From positions 6,882,001-6,946,000 of the forward strand of contig NZ_CP071872.1 of NCBI RefSeq assembly GCF_022647665.1: a stretch of DNA of 64,000 nucleotides, given 5' to 3'. The notes beneath the pieces are model-generated. The model saw only the letters and a program-made list of their open reading frames with translations. It ran no database searches and had not been told where the DNA came from. The stretch's first letter is position 1; each line of letters starts with the position of its first letter. This document shows, in pieces, positions 41,223-52,475 of this stretch. This DNA is from Streptomyces formicae (GTDB lineage: Bacteria > Actinomycetota > Actinomycetes > Streptomycetales > Streptomycetaceae). The translations under genes and the position numbers were made by a program.

Positions 41223-42281
41223 TCAGCCGCGGGCCGGCTCGATGATCGTCACACCCGCACCCGGCGCTGTGCCCACGGCCGCGAGGGCGGCCGGGGCGGC
41301 GTCCAGCGGGATCACCGACGTCACCAGCAGGTCCGGCCTCAGCGCCCCGGAGCGGACCATGTCCAGCATCGGACCGTAGGCGTGGGCGGGCATCCCGTGG
41401 CTGCCGAGGATCTCCAGCTCCTCCCCGATGACACGTCCCATGGGCACCACGGGGTCTCCCGCGGCCGAGGGCAGGAGGCCCACCTGCACATGCCGTCCCC
41501 GGCGGCGCAGGCTCTGCACCGAGGAGGCGCAGGTGGCCGGGGAACCGAGCGCGTCGAGCGAGAGATGGGCGCCGCCGCCCGTCAGTTCGCGCACCGCTCC
41601 GGCGGCACCGCCGCCCGCACCCGTCAGCCCGGCGGCGTCGACGCACTCCGCCGCGCCGAACTTCCGCGCCAGCTCCAGCGCCTGCGGTGAGACGTCCACC
41701 GCGACCACCCGCGCGCCGCACGCCGCCGCGATCATCACCGCCGACAGCCCGACCCCGCCGCAGCCGTGCACGGCGACCCACTCCCCGGGCGCCAGCCGGC
41801 CCTGGGCCACCACGGCCCTGAAGGCGGTCGCGAACCGGCATCCGAGCCCCGCCGCAGTCGCGAACGACAGCTCTTCGGGCACGGCCACCAGATTCACGTC
41901 CGCGTGCTCCAGCGCCACGTACTCGGCGAAGGAACCCCAGTGGGTGAACCCGGGCTGGGTCTGGCGCTCGCAGACCTGCTGGTCCCCAGCCGCACAGGCC
42001 GCGCAGCGGCCGCAGGCGCAGACGAAGGGGACGGTGACCTGGTCGCCGGGGCGCCAGTTGGCGACGCCCGGGCCCACCGCCTCGACGACTCCGGCGAGCT
42101 CGTGTCCGGGAACGTGCGGGAGGGTGATGTCCGGATCGTGGCCCATCCAGCCGTGCCAGTCGCTGCGGCACAGTCCGGTGGCCTCGACGCGCACGACCAC
42201 GCCATGCTCGGACGGCACGGGGTCACGGACCTCGCGTACATCGGCGACCCGCCCGTACGCCTCGAACACCACAGCCCTCAT
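41223..42281 (-). CDS. zinc-dependent alcohol dehydrogenase, 352 aa
   Basis: Medium-chain dehydrogenase. Catalytic zinc ligands Cys in GLCRSDWHGW and His-Glu in PGHELAGVVEAVG; structural zinc Cys residues in CACGRCAACAAGDQQVC; NAD(P)-binding VAVHGCGGVGLSAVMIAAACGARVVAVD. The set is complete, so the enzyme should oxidise or reduce an alcohol/aldehyde or sugar; the substrate is unknown. ATG 42281 has GGGGAGGG upstream; the longer frame to 42527 overlaps the copZ promoter region. It is divergent from the copper genes and convergent with the small HTH gene. Confidence 0.9.
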   Translation of the reverse strand: MRAVVFEAYGRVADVREVRDPVPSEHGVVVRVEATGLCRSDWHGWMGHDPDITLPHVPGHELAGVVEAVGPGVANWRPGDQVTVPFVCACGRCAACAAGDQQVCERQTQPGFTHWGSFAEYVALEHADVNLVAVPEELSFATAAGLGCRFATAFRAVVAQGRLAPGEWVAVHGCGGVGLSAVMIAAACGARVVAVDVSPQALELARKFGAAECVDAAGLTGAGGGAAGAVRELTGGGAHLSLDALGSPATCASSVQSLRRRGRHVQVGLLPSAAGDPVVPMGRVIGEELEILGSHGMPAHAYGPMLDMVRSGALRPDLLVTSVIPLDAAPAALAAVGTAPGAGVTIIEPARG

Positions 42282-42416
42282 CGCGCCGCCCTCCCCGCCT
42301 TCCCTGGCTCCCGCTCGGGTGGGCTCGAACCTATCCGCCCACGGCGGTCCTGTCGCGACCGCGGCCTCCAGCGGTCGGCCGGGACTCCCCGACACGGGCA
42401 CCTCAGACTGGAGTTC

Positions 42417-42436
42417 ATACCCCCTAGGGGTATAAT
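42417..42436 (+). promoter_or_regulatory. CsoR-type copper operator overlapping the copZ -10 box
   Basis: ATACCCC-CTA-GGGGTAT (42417-42433) is a perfect 7+7 palindrome of the form bound by the copper repressor CsoR. The end of the operator merges with TATAAT (42431-42436), a consensus -10 hexamer; a -35 like CTGGAG sits 17 bases upstream. Repressor binding would block the promoter until Cu(I) releases it. The 5' leader to copZ is about 105 bases. Confidence 0.82.
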
Positions 42437-42550
42437 CTGGTGAGTGTCGGGGAGTCCTGATGTTCCCAGGACTCTCCTGCTGTATCACGAGTACGTTCCG
42501 CGAAGTGACCGCGAAGCGAAGCACCACACGCCCCGAAGTGGAGAAACGCC

Positions 42551-42865
42551 ATGACCGCCGAGACGAAGACCGAGATTCCTCAGGCCACCGGATCCTGCTG
42601 CTCTGCTTCCGGCTCCTGCCACGGCGGCGGCGCGGCCGACGTGCAGCTGGGCGGCATCACCGCGGTGTACGAGGTGAAGGGCATGACCTGCGGTCACTGC
42701 GAGGGCGCGGTGTCGAGCGAGATCGCCGCCATCGCGGGCGTCACCTCGGTCACGGCGGTCGCCGCCACCGGACAGGTCACCGTGGTCTCGGACGCCCCGC
42801 TGGACGAGGCGGCAGTGCGCGCCGCGGTCGACGAGGCGGGCTACGAGCTCGTCGACCGGGCCTGA
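42551..42865 (+). CDS. copZ: copper chaperone CopZ, heavy-metal-associated domain, 104 aa
   Basis: A single HMA domain (about 36-104) with the Cu(I) motif MTCGHC (Cys47, Cys50) and the family pattern VTSVTAVAATGQVTVVSD...AVDEAGYELV. The first 30 residues have an extra Cys/His cluster (GSCCSASGSCHGGG) that may add metal capacity. It begins about 120 bases after the CsoR-type operator and precedes copA by 120 bases in the same direction. It should collect Cu(I) and hand it to the CopA pump. Confidence 0.93.
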   Translation: MTAETKTEIPQATGSCCSASGSCHGGGAADVQLGGITAVYEVKGMTCGHCEGAVSSEIAAIAGVTSVTAVAATGQVTVVSDAPLDEAAVRAAVDEAGYELVDRA

Positions 42866-42971
42866 CACCCGCTTCCGGCCGGGCCGCACCCCACCGTGGA
42901 CAACGGCCCGGCCCCGGCCCCGGGCTGTCCTGTCCCAGCCCGTCTCCTGCCCGCCCCGCTCCTGGAACCTG

Positions 42972-42985
42972 CCCCCCCCCCCCCC
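42972..42985 (+). repeat. run of 14 C directly before the copA ATG
   Basis: Fourteen consecutive C end at the base before ATG 42986. Mononucleotide runs this long are rare and unstable in GC-rich genomes. The run leaves no room for a Shine-Dalgarno sequence for copA. Confidence 0.9.
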
Positions 42986-45466
<2,481 letters not shown>

Positions 45467-45511
45467 TACACAGGACCTTCACAAAGAGATCCAGATCACA
45501 GATAGTTGTGG

Positions 45512-45541
45512 GTAACCATTCGGGCTCTTCGCGAGTCTAAG
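45512..45541 (+). promoter_or_regulatory. candidate ECF-sigma-type promoter after copA
   Basis: GTAACC (45512-45517) and TCTAAG (45536-45541) are separated by 18 bases, resembling extracytoplasmic-function sigma promoters (AAC -35, TC-containing -10). The local sequence is more AT-rich than average and is followed closely by GGGGG and an ATG. Confidence 0.35.
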
Positions 45542-45547
45542 GGGGCG

Positions 45548-45625
45548 ATGCCAGAACGTCTTGGGGGACGTTCACGGGATGTCTTGGGGGACGTCCCAGG
45601 CAAAGCGTTTGGCCGGGGCACGTAG
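45548..45625 (+). CDS. possible 25-aa leader-type peptide
   Basis: ATG 45548 after GGGGG; product MPERLGGRSRDVLGDVPGKA then FGRGT and TAG. The peptide contains two related units (RLGGRSRDV, VLGDVPG) because the DNA repeats CTTGGGGGACGT. The close spacing to the candidate promoter would give a nearly leaderless mRNA. It could be a leader peptide or chance. Confidence 0.25.
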   Translation: MPERLGGRSRDVLGDVPGKAFGRGT

Positions 45626-45749
45626 ACCGGGGAGCTTTGAGCGGCCCTCCCGTACATACGTACCCCGGCAGACCGCGCGAAGAGCTGCTGCTGAGTATCA
45701 GCAGACGCCCGGGCCGGATCCCGTGGGGGGAATCCGCACCGGGATATGG

Positions 45750-45798
45750 GAAGCGCCCCGCTCGCCGACCCGTGGGGGGATCGGCAGCGGGGCGCTTC
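45750..45798. terminator. long hairpin between convergent copA and citrate synthase genes
   Basis: GAAGCGCCCCGCT (45750-45762) pairs perfectly with AGCGGGGCGCTTC (45786-45798); inside it GCCGA pairs with TCGGC. In all 18 pairs with a 12-nt loop, followed by TCTCTCT. The remaining DNA in 45467-45911 shows no other gene. Confidence 0.8.
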
Positions 45799-45911
45799 TC
45801 TCTACCGTCTGCGGGCGCCTCGCGCCTTGTGCATGACCAGGAGCCTCACGGGCCCGGGGATGACACGGAACCCGTCTCCGGGCTCCCGGCTCCCGGCTCC
45901 CGGAGGGAGAC

Positions 45912-47201
45912 TCAGCGCGCCTCGACCGGGACGAAGTCCCGCAGCACCTCGCCGGTGTAGATCTGGCGCGGGCGGCCGATGCGGGAACCCGGCTCCTTGA
46001 TCATCTCGTGCCACTGGGCGATCCAGCCGGGCAGCCGGCCGAGCGCGAAGAGCACGGTGAACATCTCGGTCGGGAAGCCCATGGCCCGGTAGATCAGGCC
46101 GGTGTAGAAGTCGACGTTCGGGTAGAGCTTGCGCTCGACGAAGTAGTCGTCCGAGAGCGCGTGCTCCTCCAGCTTGAGGGCGATGTCGAGCAGCTCGTCC
46201 GACTTGCCGAGCGCGGAGAGCACATCGTGGGCGGCAGCCTTGATGATCTTGGCGCGGGGGTCGAAGTTCTTGTAGACCCGGTGGCCGAAGCCCATCAGGC
46301 GGACGCCGTCCTCCTTGTTCTTCACCTTGCGGATGAAGGTGTCGACGTCGCCGCCGGTGGCCGCGATGCCCTCGAGCATCTCCAGCACCGACTGGTTGGC
46401 ACCGCCGTGCAGGGGACCCCACAGCGCGGAGATGCCGGCCGAGATGGAGGCGAACATGTTCGCCTGCGAGGAGCCGACCAGGCGGACGGTGGAGGTCGAG
46501 CAGTTCTGCTCGTGGTCCGCGTGCAGGATGAACAGCTTGTCGAGGGCGGCGACCACGACCGGGTCGAGCTCGTACTCCTGCGCCGGGACCGAGAAGGTCA
46601 TCCGAAGGAAGTTCTCCACGTACCCGAGGTCGTTACGCGGGTAGACGAAGGGGTGGCCGATCGACTTCTTGTACGCGTACGCCGCGATCGTCGGCAGCTT
46701 GGCGAGCAGCCGGATCGTGGAGAGATGGCGCTGCTTCTCGTCGAACGGATTGTGGCTGTCCTGGTAGAACGTCGACAGGGCGCTGACCACGGACGACAGC
46801 ATCGCCATCGGGTGCGCGTCGCGCGGGAAGCCGTCGAAGAACCGCTTGACGTCCTCGTGCAGCAGGGTGTGCTGGGTGATCTCACCGCGGAAGGCGGCCA
46901 GCTCGTCGACCGTCGGGAGCTCACCGTTGATCAGCAGGTACGCCACCTCGAGGAAGGAGGAGCGCTCGGCCAGCTGCTCGATCGGGTAGCCGCGGTAACG
47001 CAGGATGCCCTGCTCGCCGTCGAGGTAGGTGATCGCGGATTTATAGGCGGCCGTGTTGCCGTAACCGCTGTCCAGGGTCACCAGACCGGTCTGCGCCCGG
47101 AGCTTCCCGATGTCGAAGCCCTTGTCACCGACGGTGCTCTCGACCACCGGGTAGGTGTATTCACCGTCCGCGTACCGCAGTACTACAGAGTTGTCGCTCA
47201 C
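45912..47201 (-). CDS. gltA: citrate synthase
   Basis: 429-aa hexameric-type enzyme of the citric acid cycle: oxaloacetate plus acetyl-CoA to citrate. Key regions are HADHEQNCSTSTVRLVGSSQAN, LWGPLHGGANQSVLEML (catalytic His), GFGHRVYKNFDPRAKI (second active His) and VDFYTGLIYRAMGFPTEMFTVLFALGR (catalytic Asp). GTG 47201 (MSDNSVVLRYADGEYTYP) is preceded by GAGGGAT and gives the usual length; the frame to 47306 shows no conservation. Monocistronic, convergent with copA. In S. coelicolor the orthologue is called citA. Confidence 0.96.
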   Translation of the reverse strand: MSDNSVVLRYADGEYTYPVVESTVGDKGFDIGKLRAQTGLVTLDSGYGNTAAYKSAITYLDGEQGILRYRGYPIEQLAERSSFLEVAYLLINGELPTVDELAAFRGEITQHTLLHEDVKRFFDGFPRDAHPMAMLSSVVSALSTFYQDSHNPFDEKQRHLSTIRLLAKLPTIAAYAYKKSIGHPFVYPRNDLGYVENFLRMTFSVPAQEYELDPVVVAALDKLFILHADHEQNCSTSTVRLVGSSQANMFASISAGISALWGPLHGGANQSVLEMLEGIAATGGDVDTFIRKVKNKEDGVRLMGFGHRVYKNFDPRAKIIKAAAHDVLSALGKSDELLDIALKLEEHALSDDYFVERKLYPNVDFYTGLIYRAMGFPTEMFTVLFALGRLPGWIAQWHEMIKEPGSRIGRPRQIYTGEVLRDFVPVEAR

Positions 47202-47368
47202 GTCATCCCTCACCGACGTAGTGCCTCTTCTTCGAGGTGCCCTGACTGTCTCTACCATCCCCCATTTGGCTGAGGAGAGTGCACTCGGGGTCGACCATTG
47301 GGTCATTTGGCGGCACTCAGTGCCGCCAACCTGCTCATCGTGCCCCCTTCGCCCCGGTTCCGGAAGCC

Positions 47369-49597
47369 TTAGGTGATCCTTCCCACGATCCCTTCACCTG
47401 CCAGCCGGTGGTCAAGTGCGGTAAAGCGCCTGCCTGCGGAAACGGTGCGGACTGCCTGTCCTATGGCCTTGCGGGAACCGACGAGGACGACGAGCTTCTT
47501 GGCGCGGGTCACGGCCGTGTAGAGGAGGTTCCGCTGGAGCATCATCCAGGCGCCTGTGGTGACCGGGATCACGACCGCCGGATACTCGCTGCCCTGGGAA
47601 CGGTGGATCGTCACGGCGTACGCGTGCGCGAGCTCGTCCAGCTCGTCGAAGTCGTACGGCACCTCCTCGTCCTCGTCCGTCAGCACCGTCAGCCGCTGAT
47701 CGACCGGGTTGAGTGAGGTCACCACGCCGACCGTGCCGTTGAAGACTCCGTTCTTCCCCTTCTCGTAATTGTTGCGAACCTGAGTGACCTTGTCGCCGAC
47801 GCGGAACACCCTTCCGCCGAGGCGCTTCTCCGGCAGATCGGGGCGGGCGGGCGTGATCGCCTGCTGCAGCAGCCCGTTGAGGGTGCCCGCACCGGCCGGG
47901 CCCCGGTGCATGGGGGCGAGCACCTGGACGTCCCGCCGCGGGTCCAGGCCGAAGCGGGCAGGGAGCCGCCGGGCCGCGACGTCCACGGTGAGCCGCCCCG
48001 CCTCCTCGGTGTCGTCCTCGACGAAGAGGAAGAAGTCGTCGAGACCCTGGGTGAGGGGCTGCGTTCCGGAGTTGATGCGGTGGGCGTTCGTGACGACGCC
48101 GGACTGCTGGGCCTGGCGGAAGATGCGGGTGAGACGCACGGAGGGGACCGGGCTGCCGTCCGAGAGGAGGTCACTGAGCACCTCGCCCGCGCCGACGCTC
48201 GGCAGCTGGTCCACGTCTCCGACGAGCAGCAGATGCGCGCCGGGCGCCACGGCCTTCACCAGCTTGTTGGCGAGGAGCAGATCGAGCATGGACGCCTCGT
48301 CGACGACGACCAGATCGGCATCGAGGGGCCGGTCCCTGTCGTAGGCCGCGTCGCCGCCCGGCTTGAGCTCCAGCAGCCGGTGCACGGTGGACGCCTCGGC
48401 CCCGGTGAGCTCGGCGAGCCGCTTGGCCGCACGCCCCGTGGGCGCGGCGAGCACCACCTTGGCCTTCTTGGCCCGGGCCAGCTCGACGATCGAGCGGACC
48501 GTGAAGGACTTGCCGCAGCCCGGGCCGCCGGTGAGGACGGCCACCTTGCGGGTGAGGGCCAGGCGCACGGCCTGCTCCTGCTCGGGCGCCAGCTCCGCGC
48601 CCGTACGGTCCGCGAGCCAGGCCAGCGCCTTGTCCCAGGCGACGTCATGGAACGCCGGCATTCGGTCCTCGTCCGTGCGCAGCAGCCGGGTCAGCTGCGC
48701 GGAGAGGGACAGCTCGGCACGGTGGAACGGCACCAGATAGACCGCGGTCAGCGGATCGCCCCCTTCCGGGTCCGGGACCCGCTCCCGTACGACGCCTTCC
48801 TCGTCGGCCGCGAGCTCGGCGAGACACTCGATGACCAGACCCGTGTCGACCTGGAGGAGCTTCACGGCGTCGGCGATGAGCTTCTCCTGGGGGAGGAAGC
48901 AGTGGCCCTGGTCCGTGGACTGCGACAGTGCGTACTGCAAGCCGGCCTTGACCCGGTCGGGGCTGTCGTGGGGGATGCCGACGGCCTGGGCGATGCGGTC
49001 GGCGGTGAGGAAGCCGATGCCCCAGACGTCCGCCGCGAGGCGGTACGGCTGGTTCTTCACGACGGAGATCGAGGCATCCCCGTACTTCTTGTAGATCCGC
49101 ACGGCGATGGAGGTGGAGACGCCCACGCCCTGGAGGAAGACCATGACCTCCTTGATGGCCTTCTGCTCCTCCCAGGCGGCGCCGATCATCTTCGTCCGCT
49201 TCGGGCCGAGGCCGGGGACCTCGATGAGCTTCTCGGGCTCGCGCTCGATGATGTCCAGGGTGTCGGCCCCGAAGTGGTCGACGATCCGCTCGGCGATTCT
49301 GGGGCCGATGCCCTTGATCAGGCCGGAGCCGAGATAGCGCCGGATGCCCTGGACGGTGGCGGGGAGGACCGTCGTGTAGTTCTCGACGGTGAACTGCTTG
49401 CCGTACTGCGGGTGGGAGCCCCAGCGGCCCTCCATGCGCAGCGATTCGCCCGGCTGCGCGCCGAGGAGGGAGCCGACCACCGTGAGGAGGTCGGCACCGC
49501 CGCGGCCGGTGTCGACGCGGGCGACCGTGTACCCGTTCTCCTCGTTGGCATAGGTGATCCGCTCCAGGACCCCTTCGAGCACTGCCAGATTGGACAT
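47369..49597 (-). CDS. recD2: RecD2-type ATP-dependent DNA helicase
   Basis: 742-aa superfamily 1B helicase. The N-terminal OB-like and helix-hairpin-helix part (KGIGPRIAERIVDHFG, VPGLGPKRTKMIG) marks the RecD2 class, which works without RecBC. Helicase motifs: Walker A LTGGPGCGKSFT, APTGRAAKRL, Walker B VVVDEASMLD, GDVDQLPSVGAGEVL, then HRSQGSEYPAVVIP and YTAVTRAKKLVVLVG. It unwinds DNA 5' to 3' and contributes to repair and replication stress tolerance. The start at ATG 49597 fits the family start MSNLAVLEGVLERI. Divergent from the DUF937 gene. Confidence 0.95.
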   Translation of the reverse strand: MSNLAVLEGVLERITYANEENGYTVARVDTGRGGADLLTVVGSLLGAQPGESLRMEGRWGSHPQYGKQFTVENYTTVLPATVQGIRRYLGSGLIKGIGPRIAERIVDHFGADTLDIIEREPEKLIEVPGLGPKRTKMIGAAWEEQKAIKEVMVFLQGVGVSTSIAVRIYKKYGDASISVVKNQPYRLAADVWGIGFLTADRIAQAVGIPHDSPDRVKAGLQYALSQSTDQGHCFLPQEKLIADAVKLLQVDTGLVIECLAELAADEEGVVRERVPDPEGGDPLTAVYLVPFHRAELSLSAQLTRLLRTDEDRMPAFHDVAWDKALAWLADRTGAELAPEQEQAVRLALTRKVAVLTGGPGCGKSFTVRSIVELARAKKAKVVLAAPTGRAAKRLAELTGAEASTVHRLLELKPGGDAAYDRDRPLDADLVVVDEASMLDLLLANKLVKAVAPGAHLLLVGDVDQLPSVGAGEVLSDLLSDGSPVPSVRLTRIFRQAQQSGVVTNAHRINSGTQPLTQGLDDFFLFVEDDTEEAGRLTVDVAARRLPARFGLDPRRDVQVLAPMHRGPAGAGTLNGLLQQAITPARPDLPEKRLGGRVFRVGDKVTQVRNNYEKGKNGVFNGTVGVVTSLNPVDQRLTVLTDEDEEVPYDFDELDELAHAYAVTIHRSQGSEYPAVVIPVTTGAWMMLQRNLLYTAVTRAKKLVVLVGSRKAIGQAVRTVSAGRRFTALDHRLAGEGIVGRIT

Positions 49598-49910
49598 GAT
49601 CCGACGCTACCGTCCCGGTCGGACAGCCCACCGGGCCTGTGGAAAACTCCGGCCGCCACCCGCACGCAGCCCCGACCGCCCGCCCGCACGCCCGGACATG
49701 CTTGCCGGACAGCTCAAGGGGCCCGGTCATACGACCGGGCCCCGCTCACTCCCCCACCGGCAGAACTCCCCGATCCCCCCAGATCCCTCCCCGGGAGCCC
49801 TGACGCCAAGTACGACTTCCCTCACGCCAGAAGGGTTGCACGATTGCGGGCAGTTATTTTTGCGGAATCTCGAAATGCCGACATACCGGGGCAGCCTTAG
49901 CGTTTTCGCC
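49598..49910. other. divergent region between recD2 and DUF937 gene
   Basis: 313 bases; the last 70 are AT-richer (for example CAGTTATTTTTGCGG near 49851-49865) and probably hold the DUF937 promoter. No gene is supported. Confidence 0.5.
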
Positions 49911-50456
49911 ATGAGCGACGATTCGTTTCAGCAGGACGTTCTGAACGAGCTGGGCGACGACCAGCTCACCGAGATCGCCGGACTGCTCGGTACGGATGCG
50001 GCCGGGGCCACGACCGTCGTCGACAGCTCGGTCTCCGAGCTGTCCGGCGGACTGCGGGAGGCCGCGGCGACACCCGACCAGGCGGAGGAGGTCCGGCAGG
50101 CCGTCGCCGAGGTGTCCGAGCCACCCCTGGAGGGCGTGGCGCCCCTCGGCGGCGGACTGCTGGGCGGCGGCTTGATGGCAAGCGTGCTCTCCCGGCTGGC
50201 CCGGCCCGCCGCGATGGCGGTCGCCAAACGGACGGGGCTTCCCGTCGCCACGGTCAGCCGCGTACTCGAACTGCTGATCCCCGTGGTGGTGACCGTCCTG
50301 ACGAAGCGTGCGGCAAGAGGCCGGTCCGCCGGCGCCGGAGGCGCTCCCGCGACCCGCGGAGGCGCTCCCGGCGCAGCGGCATCCCCCGGCGCCTCCGAGA
50401 GCGGCATGGGCGAGGTGCTCGGCGGCCTGCTGGGCGGCGAGCCGAAGAAGCGCTGA
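49911..50456 (+). CDS. DUF937 domain protein, 181 aa
   Basis: Begins MSDDSFQQDVLNELGDDQLT. Residues about 1-150 fit DUF937: a helical domain with IAGLLGTDAAGATTVVDSSVSELSGGLRE and a Gly-rich loop GGGLLGGGLMASVLSRLA. A Gly/Ala/Pro linker follows, ending MGEVLGGLLGGEPKKR, a pattern common at the end of YidB-like proteins. Function in the family is unknown. No Shine-Dalgarno sequence precedes ATG 49911, so a leaderless or unusual start is possible. It ends 28 bases before the convergent TIM-barrel gene. Confidence 0.85.
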   Translation: MSDDSFQQDVLNELGDDQLTEIAGLLGTDAAGATTVVDSSVSELSGGLREAAATPDQAEEVRQAVAEVSEPPLEGVAPLGGGLLGGGLMASVLSRLARPAAMAVAKRTGLPVATVSRVLELLIPVVVTVLTKRAARGRSAGAGGAPATRGGAPGAAASPGASESGMGEVLGGLLGGEPKKR

Positions 50457-50484
50457 GCCGCCCCGCAAGGGTCGTCCGGGGGCG

Positions 50485-51318
50485 CTACAGCGCGTGCTGG
50501 ACGTAGCGGGCCGCCGTCTCGGACAGCACCTCCGCGCCGTCACGTGCCCACAGCGCGTCGTTGAAGAGCTCCACCTCGATGGGGCCGGTGTAGCCCGCCG
50601 CGTCGACCCGTTCGCGCCAGGCGCGCAGGTCGACGGCGCCGTCGCCCAGCTGCCCGCGGCCGTTGAGCACGCCGGCCGGCAGCGGCGTGGTCCAGTCGGC
50701 CAGTTGGAACGAGTGGATCCGCCCGCCCTCGCCCGCGCGTGCCACCGCCGCCGGAGCCTGGTCGTCCCACCAGATGTGGTACGTGTCCACGACGACGCCG
50801 ACCTGCTCCGCGGGGAAGCGCTCGGCGATGTCGAGGGCCTGGGTCAGTGTGGAGACGGCGCAGCGGTCCGCGGCGTACATCGGGTGCAGCGGTTCGATCG
50901 CGAGGCGCACCCCCCGCTCGCCCGCGTACGGGGCGAGCTCACCCAGCGCGTCCGCGATGCGTTCGCGTGCGGCGGGCAGGTCCCTGCTGCCCGGCGGCAA
51001 GCCTCCCGAGACGAGGACGAGGGTGTCGGTGCCCAACGTCGCCGCCTCGTCGATGGCCGCGCGGTTGTCGGCCAGGGCCTGTGCCCGCTCCGCTCTGTCG
51101 ATGGCGGTGAAGAAGCCGCCACGGCACAGAGTGGTGACCGCGAGCCCCGCGTCCCGCACGAGCTTGGCCGCGGCCTCGGTCCCGTACTCGCGCACGGGTT
51201 CGCGCCACAGCCCCACTCCGGGTACACCGAGCGCCGCGCAGGCTTGCGTGAGCTCGGGCAGGGTGAGCTGCTTGACGGTCATCTGGTTGATGCTGAACCG
51301 GGCGAGATCGTGCGTCAC
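50485..51318 (-). CDS. sugar phosphate isomerase/epimerase-type TIM barrel, 277 aa
   Basis: AP-endonuclease-2-type barrel with metal-site candidates in VGLWREP, LAIEPLHPMYA, VGVVVDTYHIWWD, IHSFQLADWTTP and IEVELFND. GTG 51318 overlaps the stop of the DUF993 gene (GTGA), so it is translationally coupled. It is the last gene of a three-gene minus-strand operon with a Gfo/Idh/MocA oxidoreductase and the DUF993 barrel, all under a divergent LacI regulator. It probably isomerises or dehydrates a keto-sugar or cyclitol; the exact substrate is unknown. Confidence 0.9.
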   Translation of the reverse strand: MTHDLARFSINQMTVKQLTLPELTQACAALGVPGVGLWREPVREYGTEAAAKLVRDAGLAVTTLCRGGFFTAIDRAERAQALADNRAAIDEAATLGTDTLVLVSGGLPPGSRDLPAARERIADALGELAPYAGERGVRLAIEPLHPMYAADRCAVSTLTQALDIAERFPAEQVGVVVDTYHIWWDDQAPAAVARAGEGGRIHSFQLADWTTPLPAGVLNGRGQLGDGAVDLRAWRERVDAAGYTGPIEVELFNDALWARDGAEVLSETAARYVQHAL

Positions 51319-52475
51319 TGGGCCACTCCGTACACCGTGAGCAGGGACTTCATCCTGGCCTCCGCCAGTGCCGGGTCCGGGAACAGGCCGAGACCGTCGG
51401 CGAGTTCGTACGCGCGCGCGAGATGCGGCAGCGACCGCGCGGACTGCAGGCCGCCGACCATCGTGAAGTGCGACTGGTGGCCGGCCAGCCACGCAAGGAG
51501 GACCACTCCCGTCTTGTAGAAGCGGGTGGGCGCCTCGAACAGATGGCGGGAGAGCGCGACCGTCGGATCGAGGGTCGCGCGGAACCCCTTGGTGTCGCCG
51601 GTGTCCAGGACGCGCACCGCCTCGGCCGCCAGCGGCCCCAGGGGGTCGAAAATCCCCAGCAGCGCGTGGCTGAAGCCCTGGTCGTCACCCGCGATGAGCT
51701 CGGGGTAGTTGAAGTCGTCGCCCGTGTAGCAGCGCACGCCCCCGGGGAGCCGCCGGCGCAGGTCGATCTCGCGCTGTGCGTCCAGCAGCGAGACCTTGAT
51801 GCCGTCGACCTTGTCGGGGTGTTCGGTGATGACCTTGAGGAAGGTCTCGGTGGCCGCGTCGAGGTCCGTGCTGCCCCAGTAGCCCTCCAGTGCCGGGTCG
51901 AACATCGGTCCGAGCCAGTGGAGGATGACGGGCTCCCGCGCCTGTCGCAGCAGATGGCCGTACAGGTCGAGATAGTCCTCGGGGCCGCGCGCGGCCGCGA
52001 CGAGCGCCCTGGAGGCCATGAGAATGGCCTGTGCCCCGCAGTCCTCCACGTGCGCGAGCTGCTCCTCGTACGCCGCCTTCACGGCCTCCAGGTCCGCCCC
52101 GGGCTGCGTGAGCTGGTCGGTGCCGGCACCGCAGGCGATCCTGCCGCCCACCGCCTTCGCCTCCGCGGCCGAGCGGCGGATCAGCTCCGCGGCGCCCGCC
52201 CAGTCCAGGCCCATGCCCCGCTGCGCCGTGTCCATGGCCTCGGCGACCCCGAGCCCGTGCGCCCACAGATGGCGCCGGAAGGCGAGCGTCGCGTCCCAGT
52301 CGACGGCGGCAAGGCCGTCCGGGGTGGTGTCGGCGTACGGGTCGGCGACGACGTGCGCGGCCGAGAAGACCGTGCGGGAGACGAGCGGGGAACTGCCTAC
52401 GGAGTAGGCAGTCGCTCCGGCCCGCGGTTCGTACGTGCGGAGCGTCCCCCCGGCGCCCGGCAGTCGGACCGTCAC
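51315..52475 (-). CDS. DUF993 dihydrodipicolinate synthase-like protein, 386 aa
   Basis: TIM-barrel protein of the DapA/NAL superfamily, longer than DapA (386 aa versus about 290). Segments include FSAAHVVADPYADTTPDGLAAVDWD, IACGAGTDQLTQ, AILMASRALVAAARGPEDYLDLY, VILHWLGPMFDPALEGYWG and KVDGIKVSLLDAQREIDLRRRLP (Lys of GIKVS the likely Schiff-base position). This family often occurs beside MocA-like oxidoreductases. It may be an aldolase or dehydratase for an oxidised sugar. GTG 52475 overlaps the upstream stop; the 3' end overlaps the TIM-barrel start. Confidence 0.87.
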   Translation of the reverse strand: MTVRLPGAGGTLRTYEPRAGATAYSVGSSPLVSRTVFSAAHVVADPYADTTPDGLAAVDWDATLAFRRHLWAHGLGVAEAMDTAQRGMGLDWAGAAELIRRSAAEAKAVGGRIACGAGTDQLTQPGADLEAVKAAYEEQLAHVEDCGAQAILMASRALVAAARGPEDYLDLYGHLLRQAREPVILHWLGPMFDPALEGYWGSTDLDAATETFLKVITEHPDKVDGIKVSLLDAQREIDLRRRLPGGVRCYTGDDFNYPELIAGDDQGFSHALLGIFDPLGPLAAEAVRVLDTGDTKGFRATLDPTVALSRHLFEAPTRFYKTGVVLLAWLAGHQSHFTMVGGLQSARSLPHLARAYELADGLGLFPDPALAEARMKSLLTVYGVAQ

